Source: Micrococcales bacterium (GTDB lineage Bacteria > Actinomycetota > Actinomycetes > Actinomycetales > Cellulomonadaceae). Taken from it: 64,000 nucleotides of DNA. Positions 1 to 8,345 of this stretch are shown here, piece after piece. The stretch spans positions 1-64,000 of the forward strand of contig WQWY01000008.1 in the NCBI GenBank assembly GCA_009785115.1. Reading direction: 5' to 3'. The notes under the pieces were generated by a model. That model did not search any database. It saw only the letters and a program-made list of their open reading frames with translations, and had not been told where the DNA came from. Numbering within the stretch: position 1 is the first letter of the stretch; the number at the start of each line of letters is the position of its first letter. The position numbers and the translations under genes were made by a program.

Positions 1-75
1 ACCCGATGCCGCCCCACCACCACACAGACCATCGACACGCAGATGAGCACCGACCTGCTGGCCCTCAGCGCCTGA
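1..75 (+). other. Possible 3' end of an unidentified gene
   Basis: The frame starting at base 1 is open until a TGA at 73-75 and would encode 24 residues ending in LLALSA. It would converge with the truncated hipA gene. It is too short to assign to a family and may be chance, or the end of a gene or mobile element whose insertion removed the 3' half of hipA. Confidence 0.2.
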
Positions 76-96
76 ACAACCCCGAGGGATCACCCG

Positions 97-786
97 CTAC
101 ACCACTCCCCGGGACTTGACCAGATCCTCGAGCTCGATCACCTCGGCATCCACGTTGGTCAGGCCCAGACGCCGGGCGATGCGCAGCGACAGCACCTCGG
201 TGTCGATGACGTCAGCAGCCGGGCTGTCACCATCGTGCCCGCGCTTGACGATCCAGGTGGACGGGGCACCGCGTTGAGGCGCGAACCACCGCTCGCCGTC
301 GCGGTGCAGCAAGATCTTGGGGACGACGCCCGGCAGAGACGAGTACGAGTCGTGGCCGGTGCGACGCCCGGCGTGTCGAAGCCGGTCGGCGACGTCAGCC
401 ATGGTCAGCGGTCGGTAGCCGGGATCCGCGGGTTCGGCGGGTTCGCCCACGGGGACGACGACGAGCGCTCCAGCGAGGTCCCGACCGTAGACGGCGACGA
501 GGCCGAAGGTGTCGCCTGGTTCGACACCGGCCGCGACCGCGTGATCCACCCGAGTCGACCCTTCGGGCAGGTAGCCGTCAAGAAACACCTTCGGCGCCAA
601 CCTGTGCGGCACCCGGCCTGTCGGCAGCAGGTGGGACACGACACGGCTGCCGACACCCCACCGGCGAGTCGCGTCGTCGGTCCACTCGACAGCGATGCGA
701 CGGTCGTCCACACGCACCAGCCGGGCCACGTGAGTTCCGTACAACCAGGCATCAAGGGCGCCGGGCGCGAGGTTCAGACCTGCCAC
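97..786 (-). CDS. hipA: HipA-like toxin protein lacking the kinase half
   Basis: The 229-residue product matches the N-terminal part of HipA-family Ser/Thr kinase toxins. Residues about 10-110 look like the Couple_hipA domain (FLDGYLPEG, DTFGLVAVYGRD, GALVVVP). Residues 140-215 look like the start of the kinase lobe (SLPGVVPKILLHRDG, PSTWIVKRG, LRIARRLGL). Family members are usually about 400-440 residues. The reading frame stops after VKSRGVV, before the ERFDR-type region and the catalytic and metal-binding Asp/Asn residues. It overlaps hipB by 13 bases, the usual operon order. It is probably a broken, kinase-dead remnant. A split HipBST-like arrangement is less likely, because no kinase part follows within the window. 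Confidence 0.75.
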   Translation of the reverse strand: MAGLNLAPGALDAWLYGTHVARLVRVDDRRIAVEWTDDATRRWGVGSRVVSHLLPTGRVPHRLAPKVFLDGYLPEGSTRVDHAVAAGVEPGDTFGLVAVYGRDLAGALVVVPVGEPAEPADPGYRPLTMADVADRLRHAGRRTGHDSYSSLPGVVPKILLHRDGERWFAPQRGAPSTWIVKRGHDGDSPAADVIDTEVLSLRIARRLGLTNVDAEVIELEDLVKSRGVV

Positions 787-1037
787 GGGTCAGGCTCCTC
801 GTCTGTGTCGACCGCCCTGACCATCACCTCGGCACCCAAGAGGTCGAGCAGCCCGAACAGCCGGGAGTAGGCGAGGATCTGCTTCCCGCTCTCCAGCTCG
901 TGCAGATAGCGCCGCGGAATGCCAAGACGTGCGGCGACGTCCGCCTGAGTCCAGCCGTGCTGGACCCGCAGGTGGCTGAGGAACGCCCCGAGGTCGCCGA
1001 CCGAGCGAACAGCCGCCCAGTCCACGTCACGGGCCAT
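774..1037 (-). CDS. hipB: HipB-like antitoxin and repressor (XRE-family HTH)
   Basis: The 87-residue protein has an XRE-type helix-turn-helix at about residues 16-70 (LGAFLSHLRVQHGWTQADVA, then RYLHELESGK), typical of HipB antitoxins that bind DNA and neutralise HipA. I chose the ATG at 1037 because it gives the usual HipB length. A longer open frame upstream would read through the operator palindromes. It sits directly before hipA and overlaps it. Repression of its own promoter through the nested palindromes at 1062-1133 is an inference. Confidence 0.82.
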   Translation of the reverse strand: MARDVDWAAVRSVGDLGAFLSHLRVQHGWTQADVAARLGIPRRYLHELESGKQILAYSRLFGLLDLLGAEVMVRAVDTDEEPDPWQV

Positions 1038-1061
1038 GGTGTGCTGCACCACCTTTCCGGC

Positions 1062-1133
1062 TGTGTGGATATCGACACAGCAACTCGATGTGAGGATATT
1101 AGCACATCGAGTGCGTGTGTCGATATACACACA
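1062..1133 (-). promoter_or_regulatory. Nested palindromic operator upstream of hipB
   Basis: Two inverted repeats are nested. The inner arms ACTCGATGTG (1083-1092) and CACATCGAGT (1103-1112) are perfect and 10 bases apart. The outer arms (1062-1079 and 1116-1133) share GTGTnGATATnnACAC with one mismatch between them. The block begins 25 bases upstream of the hipB start codon and is AT-rich compared with its surroundings, which fits a promoter/operator for the hipBA pair. It does not match the E. coli HipB operator spacing. Confidence 0.6.
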
Positions 1134-1264
1134 ACGGTCGGTCGGGCACGATGACGATGATGTCGACAGGGGCAGAGGTGACCGCCGAGACAGCGACGAC
1201 CTCCCCCGCCTGGACGAACCCTTTGAGCAGGGCGAACAGGCCTGGGCCTGGCGGGCACCAGGGG

Positions 1265-2245
1265 TCAGCGGTCGACGACGAGCGCGTCGTCGACCGTGCC
1301 GTCCAGCACCGACCCGGTCCACGGGGTGCTGAGGGTGATGTAGCAGATCGCCACGGTGATCCCCGCAGCACGCTCTTCCTGGTCGGGGTAGCCGGCATGG
1401 ATGGTCTGGTAGAGCACAGAACCCTGGGGCACGCCTACGGCGACCTTCAGGGTGTTGCACCGTTGGGCCACGGCGGTCTCGTACGCGATCGGGTCGTCCG
1501 GCATCTCCGAGATCGCGTCGACGAACCCGGCGACCTGGGTGGTGTGCAGGTCGGAGCACGGGACGGTGGGCACGACGGTGCCGGCGAGGTCACCTCGCGG
1601 CATGTGCATGACGCACGCCCCCTTGGTCAGCTGGCCGTAGGCCGCCAGCTCTTCCGGGGTGGGATCGATCACCTCGCGCCAGTAGGAGCCAGGCCCTGCC
1701 GAGGTTCCGGCGGTCTGCGCGGGAGAAGGGGTCGGGGACGGGCTGGCGGGCTCGCTCGACGTGGACGGCGTGCCGGACGCCACGACACCCCCGTCTCCGT
1801 CTCTCCCTGAGCTCAGGAGGCGTGTCGCGAGGAGGACACCGAGGACGACGAGGCCGGCGATCAGCACCACAGCACCGAGCGTGACCGCCACCGCCACCCC
1901 CGTCCTGGTGCCTCGCGAGGCGGGCGGTGGAGCCCAGGCCGGCGCGGGCGCCTGGGGCGGGGTCTGGGAAGCCGGGTACCACCCCTGCTGACCGGCGCCC
2001 GCCCAGCCACCAGGAGCCCCCGGAGGCGGTGCGCTCTGCCAGGGGCCGGCCGGCCCAGGGCCGTACGCACCGGGCTGCGGTGCCGGCCCTGGCGTGTGAG
2101 GGCTGTAGGGCGTGCCAGGCGGTGAAGGCGCCCCAGGCGCACCCCAGGCGCCCTCCGGGGCGGCTCCGTACCACCCCGACGCCTCCGGGTTGTTCCGACC
2201 GCCATGATCTGGCTCGTGACGAGGGCCTTCGGGTGGGACGCTCAC
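1265..2245 (-). CDS. Pro/Gly-rich membrane protein with septum-formation-like domain
   Basis: This 326-residue protein has three parts. Residues 1-110 are cytoplasmic, disordered and rich in Pro, Gly and Ala. One transmembrane helix follows at about 117-143 (VAVAVTLGAVVLIAGLVVLG). After a Ser/Thr/Pro linker, an extracellular domain runs from about 190 to 326 with Cys residues in CVMHMP, VPCSDLHT, QRCNTL and AICYIT. The segment VPCSDLHTTQVAGFV resembles the septum formation family found in many actinobacterial membrane proteins. The exact function is unknown. It is flanked by toxin-antitoxin genes and is not in an obvious operon. Confidence 0.65.
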   Translation of the reverse strand: MSVPPEGPRHEPDHGGRNNPEASGWYGAAPEGAWGAPGAPSPPGTPYSPHTPGPAPQPGAYGPGPAGPWQSAPPPGAPGGWAGAGQQGWYPASQTPPQAPAPAWAPPPASRGTRTGVAVAVTLGAVVLIAGLVVLGVLLATRLLSSGRDGDGGVVASGTPSTSSEPASPSPTPSPAQTAGTSAGPGSYWREVIDPTPEELAAYGQLTKGACVMHMPRGDLAGTVVPTVPCSDLHTTQVAGFVDAISEMPDDPIAYETAVAQRCNTLKVAVGVPQGSVLYQTIHAGYPDQEERAAGITVAICYITLSTPWTGSVLDGTVDDALVVDR

Positions 2246-2366
2246 GAGGCGAGTCTATGTGGGTGATCTGTCGAGATCGCCCGTTTCGAGCATCGCAGAA
2301 CCGGCTGAGGCTCGGCGAGCCCGCAGACACGCGGGTCCCGTCGACCACCCAGGCAGGAGCACGCCG

Positions 2367-2642
2367 TCAGCCGCTGCGGTAGACGTCGGCCCGATGGGCG
2401 ATGCGGTAGACGTTCACGGTGCGAGAGTCCTCGTCGATGCTGATCAGCACCCGGTAGGCCACGCCGACGTACCCGCTGCGCATCCCGACCAGCTCGGCAC
2501 CTAGAGGTTTGGTCACCCTGTGCGGGTTCTCAGCCAGAGGGCCGTCCAGGAACCGCACCACAGCGTCGGCCATGCGCGACGGCAGCCGGTACAGCGCACG
2601 GGCTGCGGGAGGTGCGACCCGGACCTCCCAGCGGTCGCTCAC
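2367..2642 (-). CDS. RelE/ParE-family toxin
   Basis: The 91-residue basic protein has the RelE/ParE layout: an N-terminal strand (WEVRVAPPAARAL), a helix (LPSRMADAVVRFLD), then NPHRVTKPLG and a C-terminal sheet (GYVGVAYRVLISIDEDSRTVNVYRIAHR). RelE members cleave mRNA in the ribosomal A site, whereas ParE members poison gyrase. YRIAHRADVY is more like RelE, but I cannot settle this. It overlaps the upstream antitoxin gene by 4 bases, as in a co-translated toxin-antitoxin pair. Confidence 0.85.
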   Translation of the reverse strand: MSDRWEVRVAPPAARALYRLPSRMADAVVRFLDGPLAENPHRVTKPLGAELVGMRSGYVGVAYRVLISIDEDSRTVNVYRIAHRADVYRSG

Positions 2643-2911
2643 CGGCCCGAGGCCAGCTGAGCGCGCACCTCGTCCAGGCTCAGCGCCTTGCCCGTCTCGA
2701 CCGCCTCGCGCGCCTCAGCCATCTCCGCCGCGTGCTCCGGGTCTGCCAACCACGCCAACGTCTCGGTCAGAGTCTCCAGATCCTCGGTGGCGATGAGCGT
2801 CGCCACCGGACGCCCATGCCGGGTGATCGTCACCGGCTGGTGCGTCGCGGCGACCTCCTCCACGATCGCAGAGAGGTTCGTCTTGGCCTCGTTGATCGGC
2901 AGGGCTCTCAT
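2639..2911 (-). CDS. Phd/YefM-family antitoxin
   Basis: This 90-residue protein begins with the Phd/YefM DNA-binding fold (INEAKTNLSAIVEEV, then PVTITRHGRPVATLIA). It ends in an acidic, flexible tail expected to wrap around the toxin. It precedes the RelE-like toxin and overlaps it by 4 bases. No Shine-Dalgarno sequence is visible before the ATG at 2911, and the AT-rich stretch at 2920-2945 with CTAG half-sites could be an autoregulated promoter giving a nearly leaderless message. Confidence 0.85.
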   Translation of the reverse strand: MRALPINEAKTNLSAIVEEVAATHQPVTITRHGRPVATLIATEDLETLTETLAWLADPEHAAEMAEAREAVETGKALSLDEVRAQLASGR

Positions 2912-2988
2912 AGACAGAAGCCTAGCCCATAAACTAGTCAGAGTTCTAGGCTGATTTCAGCCGTTCGGGGATGTGAGCCCCGCGCACC

Positions 2989-4119
2989 TCAGCAGATGCG
3001 GGGGAGCTGTTCACCCAGAGGGCGCGAGACGACGCGGCCGGCGCCGAGGGGTGAGCGGGCGACCAGCAGGCCGGGGTGCTCGTCGGTGACCGAGCCGATG
3101 ATCGCGGCGTGGGTGCCGAGGGGGTGCGCCTGGAGAGCCGCCAGGGCCGCGTCAGCGTGGACGCCGGGGAGGATGGCGACCATCTTGCCCTCGTTGGCCA
3201 CGTGCAGGGGGTCCAGGCCGAGGAAGGCGCACGCGGCGGCGACCGCCTCGGGGACGGGGACGGCCGACTCCTCGAGCTCGATACCGACACCGGCGACCTC
3301 CGCGATCTCGCACAAGGTGCCCGCGACGCCACCACGAGTCGGGTCACGCAGCACGTGGACGTCAGGGACGGCGGCCAGGAGAGCCAAGACCAGGCCGTGC
3401 AGAGGGGCTGTGTCGGACGTCAGTGTCGTGCCGAACTCGATGCCCTCGCGCAGCGACAGGATCGCCACACCGTGCTCACCGACGAACCCTGAGACCAGCA
3501 CCACGTCACCCGGGGTAGCCCGGGTCGGGCGGATGTCGACCCCGTCGGGCACCACGCCGATGCCGGCGGTGTTGACGAACAGCTGGTCGGCCTTGCCCCG
3601 GTCGACCACCTTGGTGTCGCCGGTGACGATGCGCACCCCCGCGGCCCGGGCGGCCGCGCCCATCGCGGTCGCCACCCGGCCCAGCACCGACGTCTCCAGG
3701 CCCTCCTCGAGGATGAAGCCAGCCGAGAGGGCGAGCGGCTGGGCGCCGCTCGTCGCCAGGTCGTTGATCGTGCCGTTGACGGCGAGATCACCGATGGACC
3801 CGCCGGGGAAGAACAGCGGGGAGACCACGTAGGAGTCCGTGGTGAACGCCAGCCGACCACCGGCAGGGGCGTCCAGCACGGCCGCATCACGCATCTCGGC
3901 GTTGGTGGCATCCCCCAACGCGGGCAGGAACAGGTGCTCGATGAGCTCACCGGACAGCACTCCCCCACCACCGTGGCCGAGCACGATCCGATCTTGGTGC
4001 CGCAGCGGCACGGGGCAGGTCCAGCTCTCGATGTCGACGGAAGCGGTATCGACGTCGACGGTCGGCAAGACGGGAACGTTCGGCAGGACGGGGGCGACCG
4101 GCAGGTCTGGCTCAGACAT
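2989..4119 (-). CDS. hypE: Hydrogenase maturation carbamoyl dehydratase HypE
   Basis: HypE turns the carbamoyl group delivered by HypF into a thiocyanate on its own C-terminal cysteine, then passes cyanide to iron on the HypC-HypD complex. The 376-residue product has the PurM/AIR-synthase-like fold: GHGGGG near residue 50, then TDSYVV, FFPGGSIGDL and VNGTINDLA. It ends exactly in the essential PRIC tail. I chose the ATG at 4119 because it overlaps the hypD stop codon. Upstream in-frame starts lie inside hypD. It is the last gene of the leftward hydrogenase accessory operon. Confidence 0.96.
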   Translation of the reverse strand: MSEPDLPVAPVLPNVPVLPTVDVDTASVDIESWTCPVPLRHQDRIVLGHGGGGVLSGELIEHLFLPALGDATNAEMRDAAVLDAPAGGRLAFTTDSYVVSPLFFPGGSIGDLAVNGTINDLATSGAQPLALSAGFILEEGLETSVLGRVATAMGAAARAAGVRIVTGDTKVVDRGKADQLFVNTAGIGVVPDGVDIRPTRATPGDVVLVSGFVGEHGVAILSLREGIEFGTTLTSDTAPLHGLVLALLAAVPDVHVLRDPTRGGVAGTLCEIAEVAGVGIELEESAVPVPEAVAAACAFLGLDPLHVANEGKMVAILPGVHADAALAALQAHPLGTHAAIIGSVTDEHPGLLVARSPLGAGRVVSRPLGEQLPRIC

Positions 4120-5225
4120 CAGCTCACCTTCGTCGGGACCTGGAGACGTCGGAACTCGTAGTACGCGGCGCAGGCGCCCTCGGCCGAGACCATGGTGGCC
4201 CCGAGCGGGGTGCGCGGGGTGCACGCGGTGCCGAAGGACGGGCACTGGTTCGGCTTGATGAGGCCTTGGAGCACCTCGCCAGAGTGGCACGCCTCCGGCT
4301 CGACGGTGCGGATGCCCTCCACGTCGAACCGCAGCGAGGCGTCGTACTCGCGCCACGCGGGCGCCAGCTGCCAGCCCGACGCGGGGATCTCACCGATGCC
4401 GCGCCACTGGCGGTCGCACACCTCGAACACGTCGGCCAGCACCTTCTTGGCCACCGGGTTGCCCTCCGGGGCCACGGCGCGCGGGTAGGCGTTGCTCAGG
4501 GCCGGGGTTCTGGCCTCGAGCAGGGCCACGGTCTGCCGGACGCCCTCGAGCAGGTCCAGCGGCTCGAACCCGGTGACCACGATGGGCACCCGGTACTGCT
4601 CCACCAGCGGCTCGTACTCGGAGGTACCCATGACGGTGCAGACGTGCCCCGCCGCGAGGAACCCCTGCACACGGGTGGTGGGCGAGCTCATGATCGCGGT
4701 GATCGCCGGGGGCACCCGCACGTGGGAGACCAGCATCGAGAAGTTCGTCAGACCCCGCTGCCGGGCGGTCACCACAGCCATGGCGTTGGCCGGCGCGGTG
4801 GTCTCGAACCCGACACCGAAGAACACCACCTGCTTCTCCGGGTGGTCGCTGGCGATGTTCACCGCGTCCAGCGGCGAGTACACCACCCGCACGTCACCAC
4901 CCGCGGCCTTGACCGAGAACAGGTCCCGGTCGGTGCCCGGCACCCGCAGCATGTCACCGAAGGAACAGAAGATGACACCCGGGCGCGAGGCGATCTCCAA
5001 AGAGCGGTCGATCATCTCCAACGGGGTGACGCACACCGGGCAGCCCGGGCCGTGGATGAACTCGACCGCGTCGGCCAGCAGCGTGTCCAGGCCGTTGCGG
5101 ATGATCGAGTGGGTCTGCCCGCCGCACACCTCCATGAGCGTCCAGCGCCGGGTGGCCGACGCCACGATGTCGTCGATCATCCGGCGCGCGACCACCGGGT
5201 CCTTGAACTCGTCGAGGTACTTCAC
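4119..5225 (-). CDS. hypD: Hydrogenase maturation iron-sulfur protein HypD
   Basis: HypD is the [4Fe-4S] scaffold that, with HypC, assembles the Fe(CN)2CO group of [NiFe]-hydrogenases. The 368-residue product has the expected cysteine signatures: EVCGGQTHS (Cys34), [10 protein letters not shown] (Cys62 and Cys65), and a C-terminal cluster site [16 protein letters not shown] followed by GACAAYY. It overlaps hypC by 4 bases and hypE by 1 codon-sharing base, so the three are translationally coupled. Length is normal for the family. Confidence 0.97.
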   Translation of the reverse strand: MKYLDEFKDPVVARRMIDDIVASATRRWTLMEVCGGQTHSIIRNGLDTLLADAVEFIHGPGCPVCVTPLEMIDRSLEIASRPGVIFCSFGDMLRVPGTDRDLFSVKAAGGDVRVVYSPLDAVNIASDHPEKQVVFFGVGFETTAPANAMAVVTARQRGLTNFSMLVSHVRVPPAITAIMSSPTTRVQGFLAAGHVCTVMGTSEYEPLVEQYRVPIVVTGFEPLDLLEGVRQTVALLEARTPALSNAYPRAVAPEGNPVAKKVLADVFEVCDRQWRGIGEIPASGWQLAPAWREYDASLRFDVEGIRTVEPEACHSGEVLQGLIKPNQCPSFGTACTPRTPLGATMVSAEGACAAYYEFRRLQVPTKVS

Positions 5226-5572
5226 GCCGTCTGCGCCCCCTCGTCACGCGGTGCTCCCCCGCCTGGCTGCGCTCCTGTGCCTGGCTGCGGTTCTCCGGTC
5301 GGCTGCGCTCCGTCGCTCGACGGGAAGGTGATGCCGAGCTCGGCCTCGAGCATCCCGAGCTCGCGGAACGCCTCGAGCGACGCCACCGCCGACTCCTCGT
5401 CCAGACGGGTCAGCGCGAACCCGGCATGCACGATCGTGTAGTCGCCGACCTGGAGGTCCGGCAGGTACGCCAGGCAGACGTCCTTCTCGGCCCCGCCGAA
5501 GTCGATGTCAGCCATGGGGGTGCCGCGGTCGTCCCAGATCCGCACCACCTTGCCGGGGATGCCCAGGCACAT
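5222..5572 (-). CDS. hypC: HypC/HybG/HupF-family hydrogenase maturation chaperone, copy 1
   Basis: HypC carries the Fe(CN)2CO unit from HypD to the hydrogenase large-subunit precursor. The 116-residue product starts [10 protein letters not shown], with the essential N-terminal Cys2, and keeps the family histidine in [10 protein letters not shown] (His49). I chose the ATG at 5572 over one at 5581 because the next residue must be cysteine and a GGGAG ribosome-binding site lies 8 bases upstream. Residues 85-116 are an unusual Gly/Pro/Gln-rich tail. It overlaps hypD by 4 bases and begins 12 bases after hypF. Confidence 0.95.
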   Translation of the reverse strand: MCLGIPGKVVRIWDDRGTPMADIDFGGAEKDVCLAYLPDLQVGDYTIVHAGFALTRLDEESAVASLEAFRELGMLEAELGITFPSSDGAQPTGEPQPGTGAQPGGGAPRDEGAQTA

Positions 5573-5584
5573 GTCGATCACTCC

Positions 5585-7942
5585 CTATCCTTCAGCCGCC
5601 GCCAGCACAGCCTGTCCGAGGCTGAGCCCGCCGTCGTTGCACGGCACGAGCCGGTGGCGCACCACGGTGAGGCCCGCGTCCCGCAGCACCGCGGTGGTCG
5701 CACGCAGCAGCAGCACGTTGGCGAACACACCACCGGTCAGCCCGACGTGGTCGACGCCCGCGTCTCGCGCCACGGCGGCCACAGCACGAGCCACCCAGAC
5801 ATGGAACCCTAGCGCGAGCGCCGAAGAGTCTCGGCCAGCCCGCAGGCCCTCGACCAGCGCCCGGATCACCGGCGCCGGGTCGAGCAGCCAGGAGCGCTGG
5901 TCACCGGCCGGCACCGGGCCCCAACCACCAGCGGCGGCGACCGTCTCGTCACCCGTCCAGCCCAGCGGGTCGCCGTGAGCCGCGCTCGCGGCCAGCGTCT
6001 CCAGATCGATCGCGGCCTGCGCCTCGTAGGTGATCTCCTGCCGCACCCCGAGCAGCGCGGCGACCGCGTCGAACAGCCGACCCATCGACGTGGTCGGTGT
6101 CGTGGCGCTCGACCCCCCCACCGCCCGGTCCATGGCTCGGAGCAGCTGCGGGGTCACGTGCGCGACCGGGGGCAGGTCGTCGTCCCAAGGCACACCCGCC
6201 CGGTGCAGGTGAGACAGCGCCATGCGCCACGGCTCGCGCACCGCCCGGTCGCCGCCCACCATGCCGACGGGCGCCAAGGACGCGACCCGGGTGATCGCCG
6301 CCTGCCCGCGCGTGGTCACGTCGGGCGCCGCGAGCAGCCACTCCCCGCCCCAGGCCGCACCGTCGTCGCCGTACCCCGTGCCGTCGAAGCAGGCCACCAA
6401 GCACTGCGTGCCGAGCAGGTGGTTCTCCGCCAGCAACGACGCCGCGTGCGCACGGTGGTGCTGCACCTCGACCAGGGGCACCTCGGCGAAGCGCTGTGCC
6501 CAGGCCCTGGTCTGGTAGGCCGGGTGCGCGTCGGCGGCCCACCGGGTCGGAGTCACCTCGTACAAGGCCATGACGTGGGCCGACGTCGCGGCCAGCACCT
6601 GCTGGGACTCCCAGCCAGCCATGTCGCCCAGATGCTGGGAGCACACCGCCTCGCGGCCGTCGAGCACGCAGACGGTGTTCTTCAGCTCCGCCCCCACGGC
6701 GAACGTGGCGGGCATCGCCTCGTCCAGCAGCACCGGCAGCGGCGCGTGCCCGCGCGAGCGGCGCACCGGGTACGGCTCACCGTCGACCACCCGGAACACC
6801 GAGTCGTCGCACGGGGTCACGATCGGGCGGTCGTGACCGAGCACCAGGTCGGCCAGGCCCAAGAGCAAGTCCACCTGGTCGTCGCGATAGCACAGGGGCT
6901 CGTCGGAGAGGTTGGCGCTCGTCATCACCAGCACGTCGCTGACCGGGAGGCCCTCCGGCCCGGGGGCCATCAGGAGGTGATGGAGAGGGGTGTAGGCGAG
7001 CATGACGCCGAGCTCGGGCGATCCCGGTGCCACAGCGTCGGCTACGTCTGTCCCAGCCTGGTCGGTGTCGGTGTCGGTGCGGCGCCGGGCCAGCACGATG
7101 GGGCGTGCCGGGTCGGTGAGCAGGCGCGTCGTCGCGTCGTCGAGCTCGATCAGCCGGCCCGCTGCGGCCAGGGTCGCGGCCATGAGGGCGAACGGCTTGT
7201 CGGGACGGTGCTTGCGGGCACGCAGCCGGGCGACCACCGCCTGGTCGTCCGCCCGGCAAGCCAGGTGATACCCGCCCAGACCCTTGACCGCCACGGTGCC
7301 GCCGTCAGCGAGCACCCGCTGAGCACGCGCGAGCGCGGCCTCGTCGCCCTCCGTGCGAGTGACACCGTCCATGGCCCACAGGTGCGGGCCGCAGGCGAGG
7401 CAGGCCACCGGCTGGGCATGAAACCGCCGGTCGGCAGGGTCTCGGTACTCCCGGGCGCAGTCCGGGCACATCCCGAACCCTGCCATGGACGTGCCCGGCC
7501 GGTCGTAGGGAACGCTGGTGATGATGGTGAACCGCGGGCCGCAGCTCGTGCAGGTGATGAACGGGTGGCGGTAGCGCCGGTCGGAGGGGTCGAAGAGCTC
7601 GGTCAGGCAGTCGTCGCACGTGGCACAGTCCGGGGGCACGGTCGCGCGCGGGCCGTCCTGCGCCTGCGACTCCACGATCTCGAACCCGGTGAGCCCCCGC
7701 TCCTCGGGCAGGTCCTCAGACGTCACGGTACGCACGTCCGCGAGCGGTGGGGCGTCGTCGGCGATCCTGCGAGCCAGCTCGCCCAGCACCGCCTCAGAGG
7801 CCTGGGCCTCGACGACGACACCGGCGGCGGTGTTGCGCACCGAGCCGACGACACCCAGCTCGGCAGCCAGCCGGTAGACGTGCGGGCGGAAACCTACGCC
7901 TTGGACGACGCCGGTGACCAGCAGCCTGCGGCGCACGGTCAC
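5585..7942 (-). CDS. hypF: Carbamoyltransferase HypF
   Basis: HypF uses carbamoyl phosphate and ATP to carbamoylate the C-terminal cysteine of HypE, the source of the cyanide ligands. The 785-residue product has all four parts in order. An acylphosphatase-like domain (VQGVGFRPHVYRLA) covers about residues 1-90. Two zinc fingers (CATCDDC ... CTSCGP, and CPDCAREY ... CLACGP) cover about 100-185. A YrdC-like domain covers about 195-375. A Kae1-like carbamoyltransferase domain (HHRAHAASLLAEN, FDGTGYGDDGAAWGGE) runs to the end. It overlaps the upstream second hypC copy by 4 bases. Length is typical. Confidence 0.97.
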   Translation of the reverse strand: MTVRRRLLVTGVVQGVGFRPHVYRLAAELGVVGSVRNTAAGVVVEAQASEAVLGELARRIADDAPPLADVRTVTSEDLPEERGLTGFEIVESQAQDGPRATVPPDCATCDDCLTELFDPSDRRYRHPFITCTSCGPRFTIITSVPYDRPGTSMAGFGMCPDCAREYRDPADRRFHAQPVACLACGPHLWAMDGVTRTEGDEAALARAQRVLADGGTVAVKGLGGYHLACRADDQAVVARLRARKHRPDKPFALMAATLAAAGRLIELDDATTRLLTDPARPIVLARRRTDTDTDQAGTDVADAVAPGSPELGVMLAYTPLHHLLMAPGPEGLPVSDVLVMTSANLSDEPLCYRDDQVDLLLGLADLVLGHDRPIVTPCDDSVFRVVDGEPYPVRRSRGHAPLPVLLDEAMPATFAVGAELKNTVCVLDGREAVCSQHLGDMAGWESQQVLAATSAHVMALYEVTPTRWAADAHPAYQTRAWAQRFAEVPLVEVQHHRAHAASLLAENHLLGTQCLVACFDGTGYGDDGAAWGGEWLLAAPDVTTRGQAAITRVASLAPVGMVGGDRAVREPWRMALSHLHRAGVPWDDDLPPVAHVTPQLLRAMDRAVGGSSATTPTTSMGRLFDAVAALLGVRQEITYEAQAAIDLETLAASAAHGDPLGWTGDETVAAAGGWGPVPAGDQRSWLLDPAPVIRALVEGLRAGRDSSALALGFHVWVARAVAAVARDAGVDHVGLTGGVFANVLLLRATTAVLRDAGLTVVRHRLVPCNDGGLSLGQAVLAAAEG

Positions 7943-8343
7943 GCCCCAGGTCGAGCGATCGCGCTCTGCTCTCTCACAGCAGGATCGTCTGCGGCCGGTT
8001 CGACCACGGACGGATCGACCATGGTGCGCCCCAGCCCGTCGATCTCGATCCCGCCCAGCTCGCTCACGTGCGGAGCGGTCGGGTCCGGGTCGAGCAGAGC
8101 CGGATCGACCGCACCCAGGTCGATCACGCCCAGCTCGGCGAACGCGACCAGCGACGCGGCCGCCGCTCGCGGGTCGAGCCGGTCGAAGGCGAAGCCGTTC
8201 GAGATCAGCACGTAGTCACCGACCTCGACCTCCGGGACGTAGGCCACACAGCACTCCTCGGCTCGTCCCGCCACGTCCACACGGGCCATGGGCATGGCAC
8301 CGGGGGTGATCTGGACGATCCGGGCCGGGATCGACACGCACAT
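7939..8343 (-). CDS. HypC-family chaperone, copy 2, without the usual histidine
   Basis: The 134-residue protein starts MCVSIPARIV, keeping the key Cys2 of the HypC/HupF family, followed by the expected beta-barrel (ARVDVAGRAEECCVAYVPEV). Where HypC proteins usually have VHVGFA or VHAGFA, this copy reads LISNGFAF, so the conserved histidine is replaced. An acidic tail of about 60 residues extends beyond the usual end. It may be dedicated to one large subunit, for example the large-subunit-like protein encoded just upstream, while copy 1 works with HypD. That division of labour is an inference. The gene overlaps hypF by 4 bases. Confidence 0.88.
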   Translation of the reverse strand: MCVSIPARIVQITPGAMPMARVDVAGRAEECCVAYVPEVEVGDYVLISNGFAFDRLDPRAAAASLVAFAELGVIDLGAVDPALLDPDPTAPHVSELGGIEIDGLGRTMVDPSVVEPAADDPAVREQSAIARPGA

Positions 8344-8345
8344 TC

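Noticed and set aside
5975..8215. Long open frame (746 codons) on the plus strand opposite hypF
   Set aside because: It is the antisense shadow of hypF, with no recognisable motif, and runs into the opposite of the second hypC.
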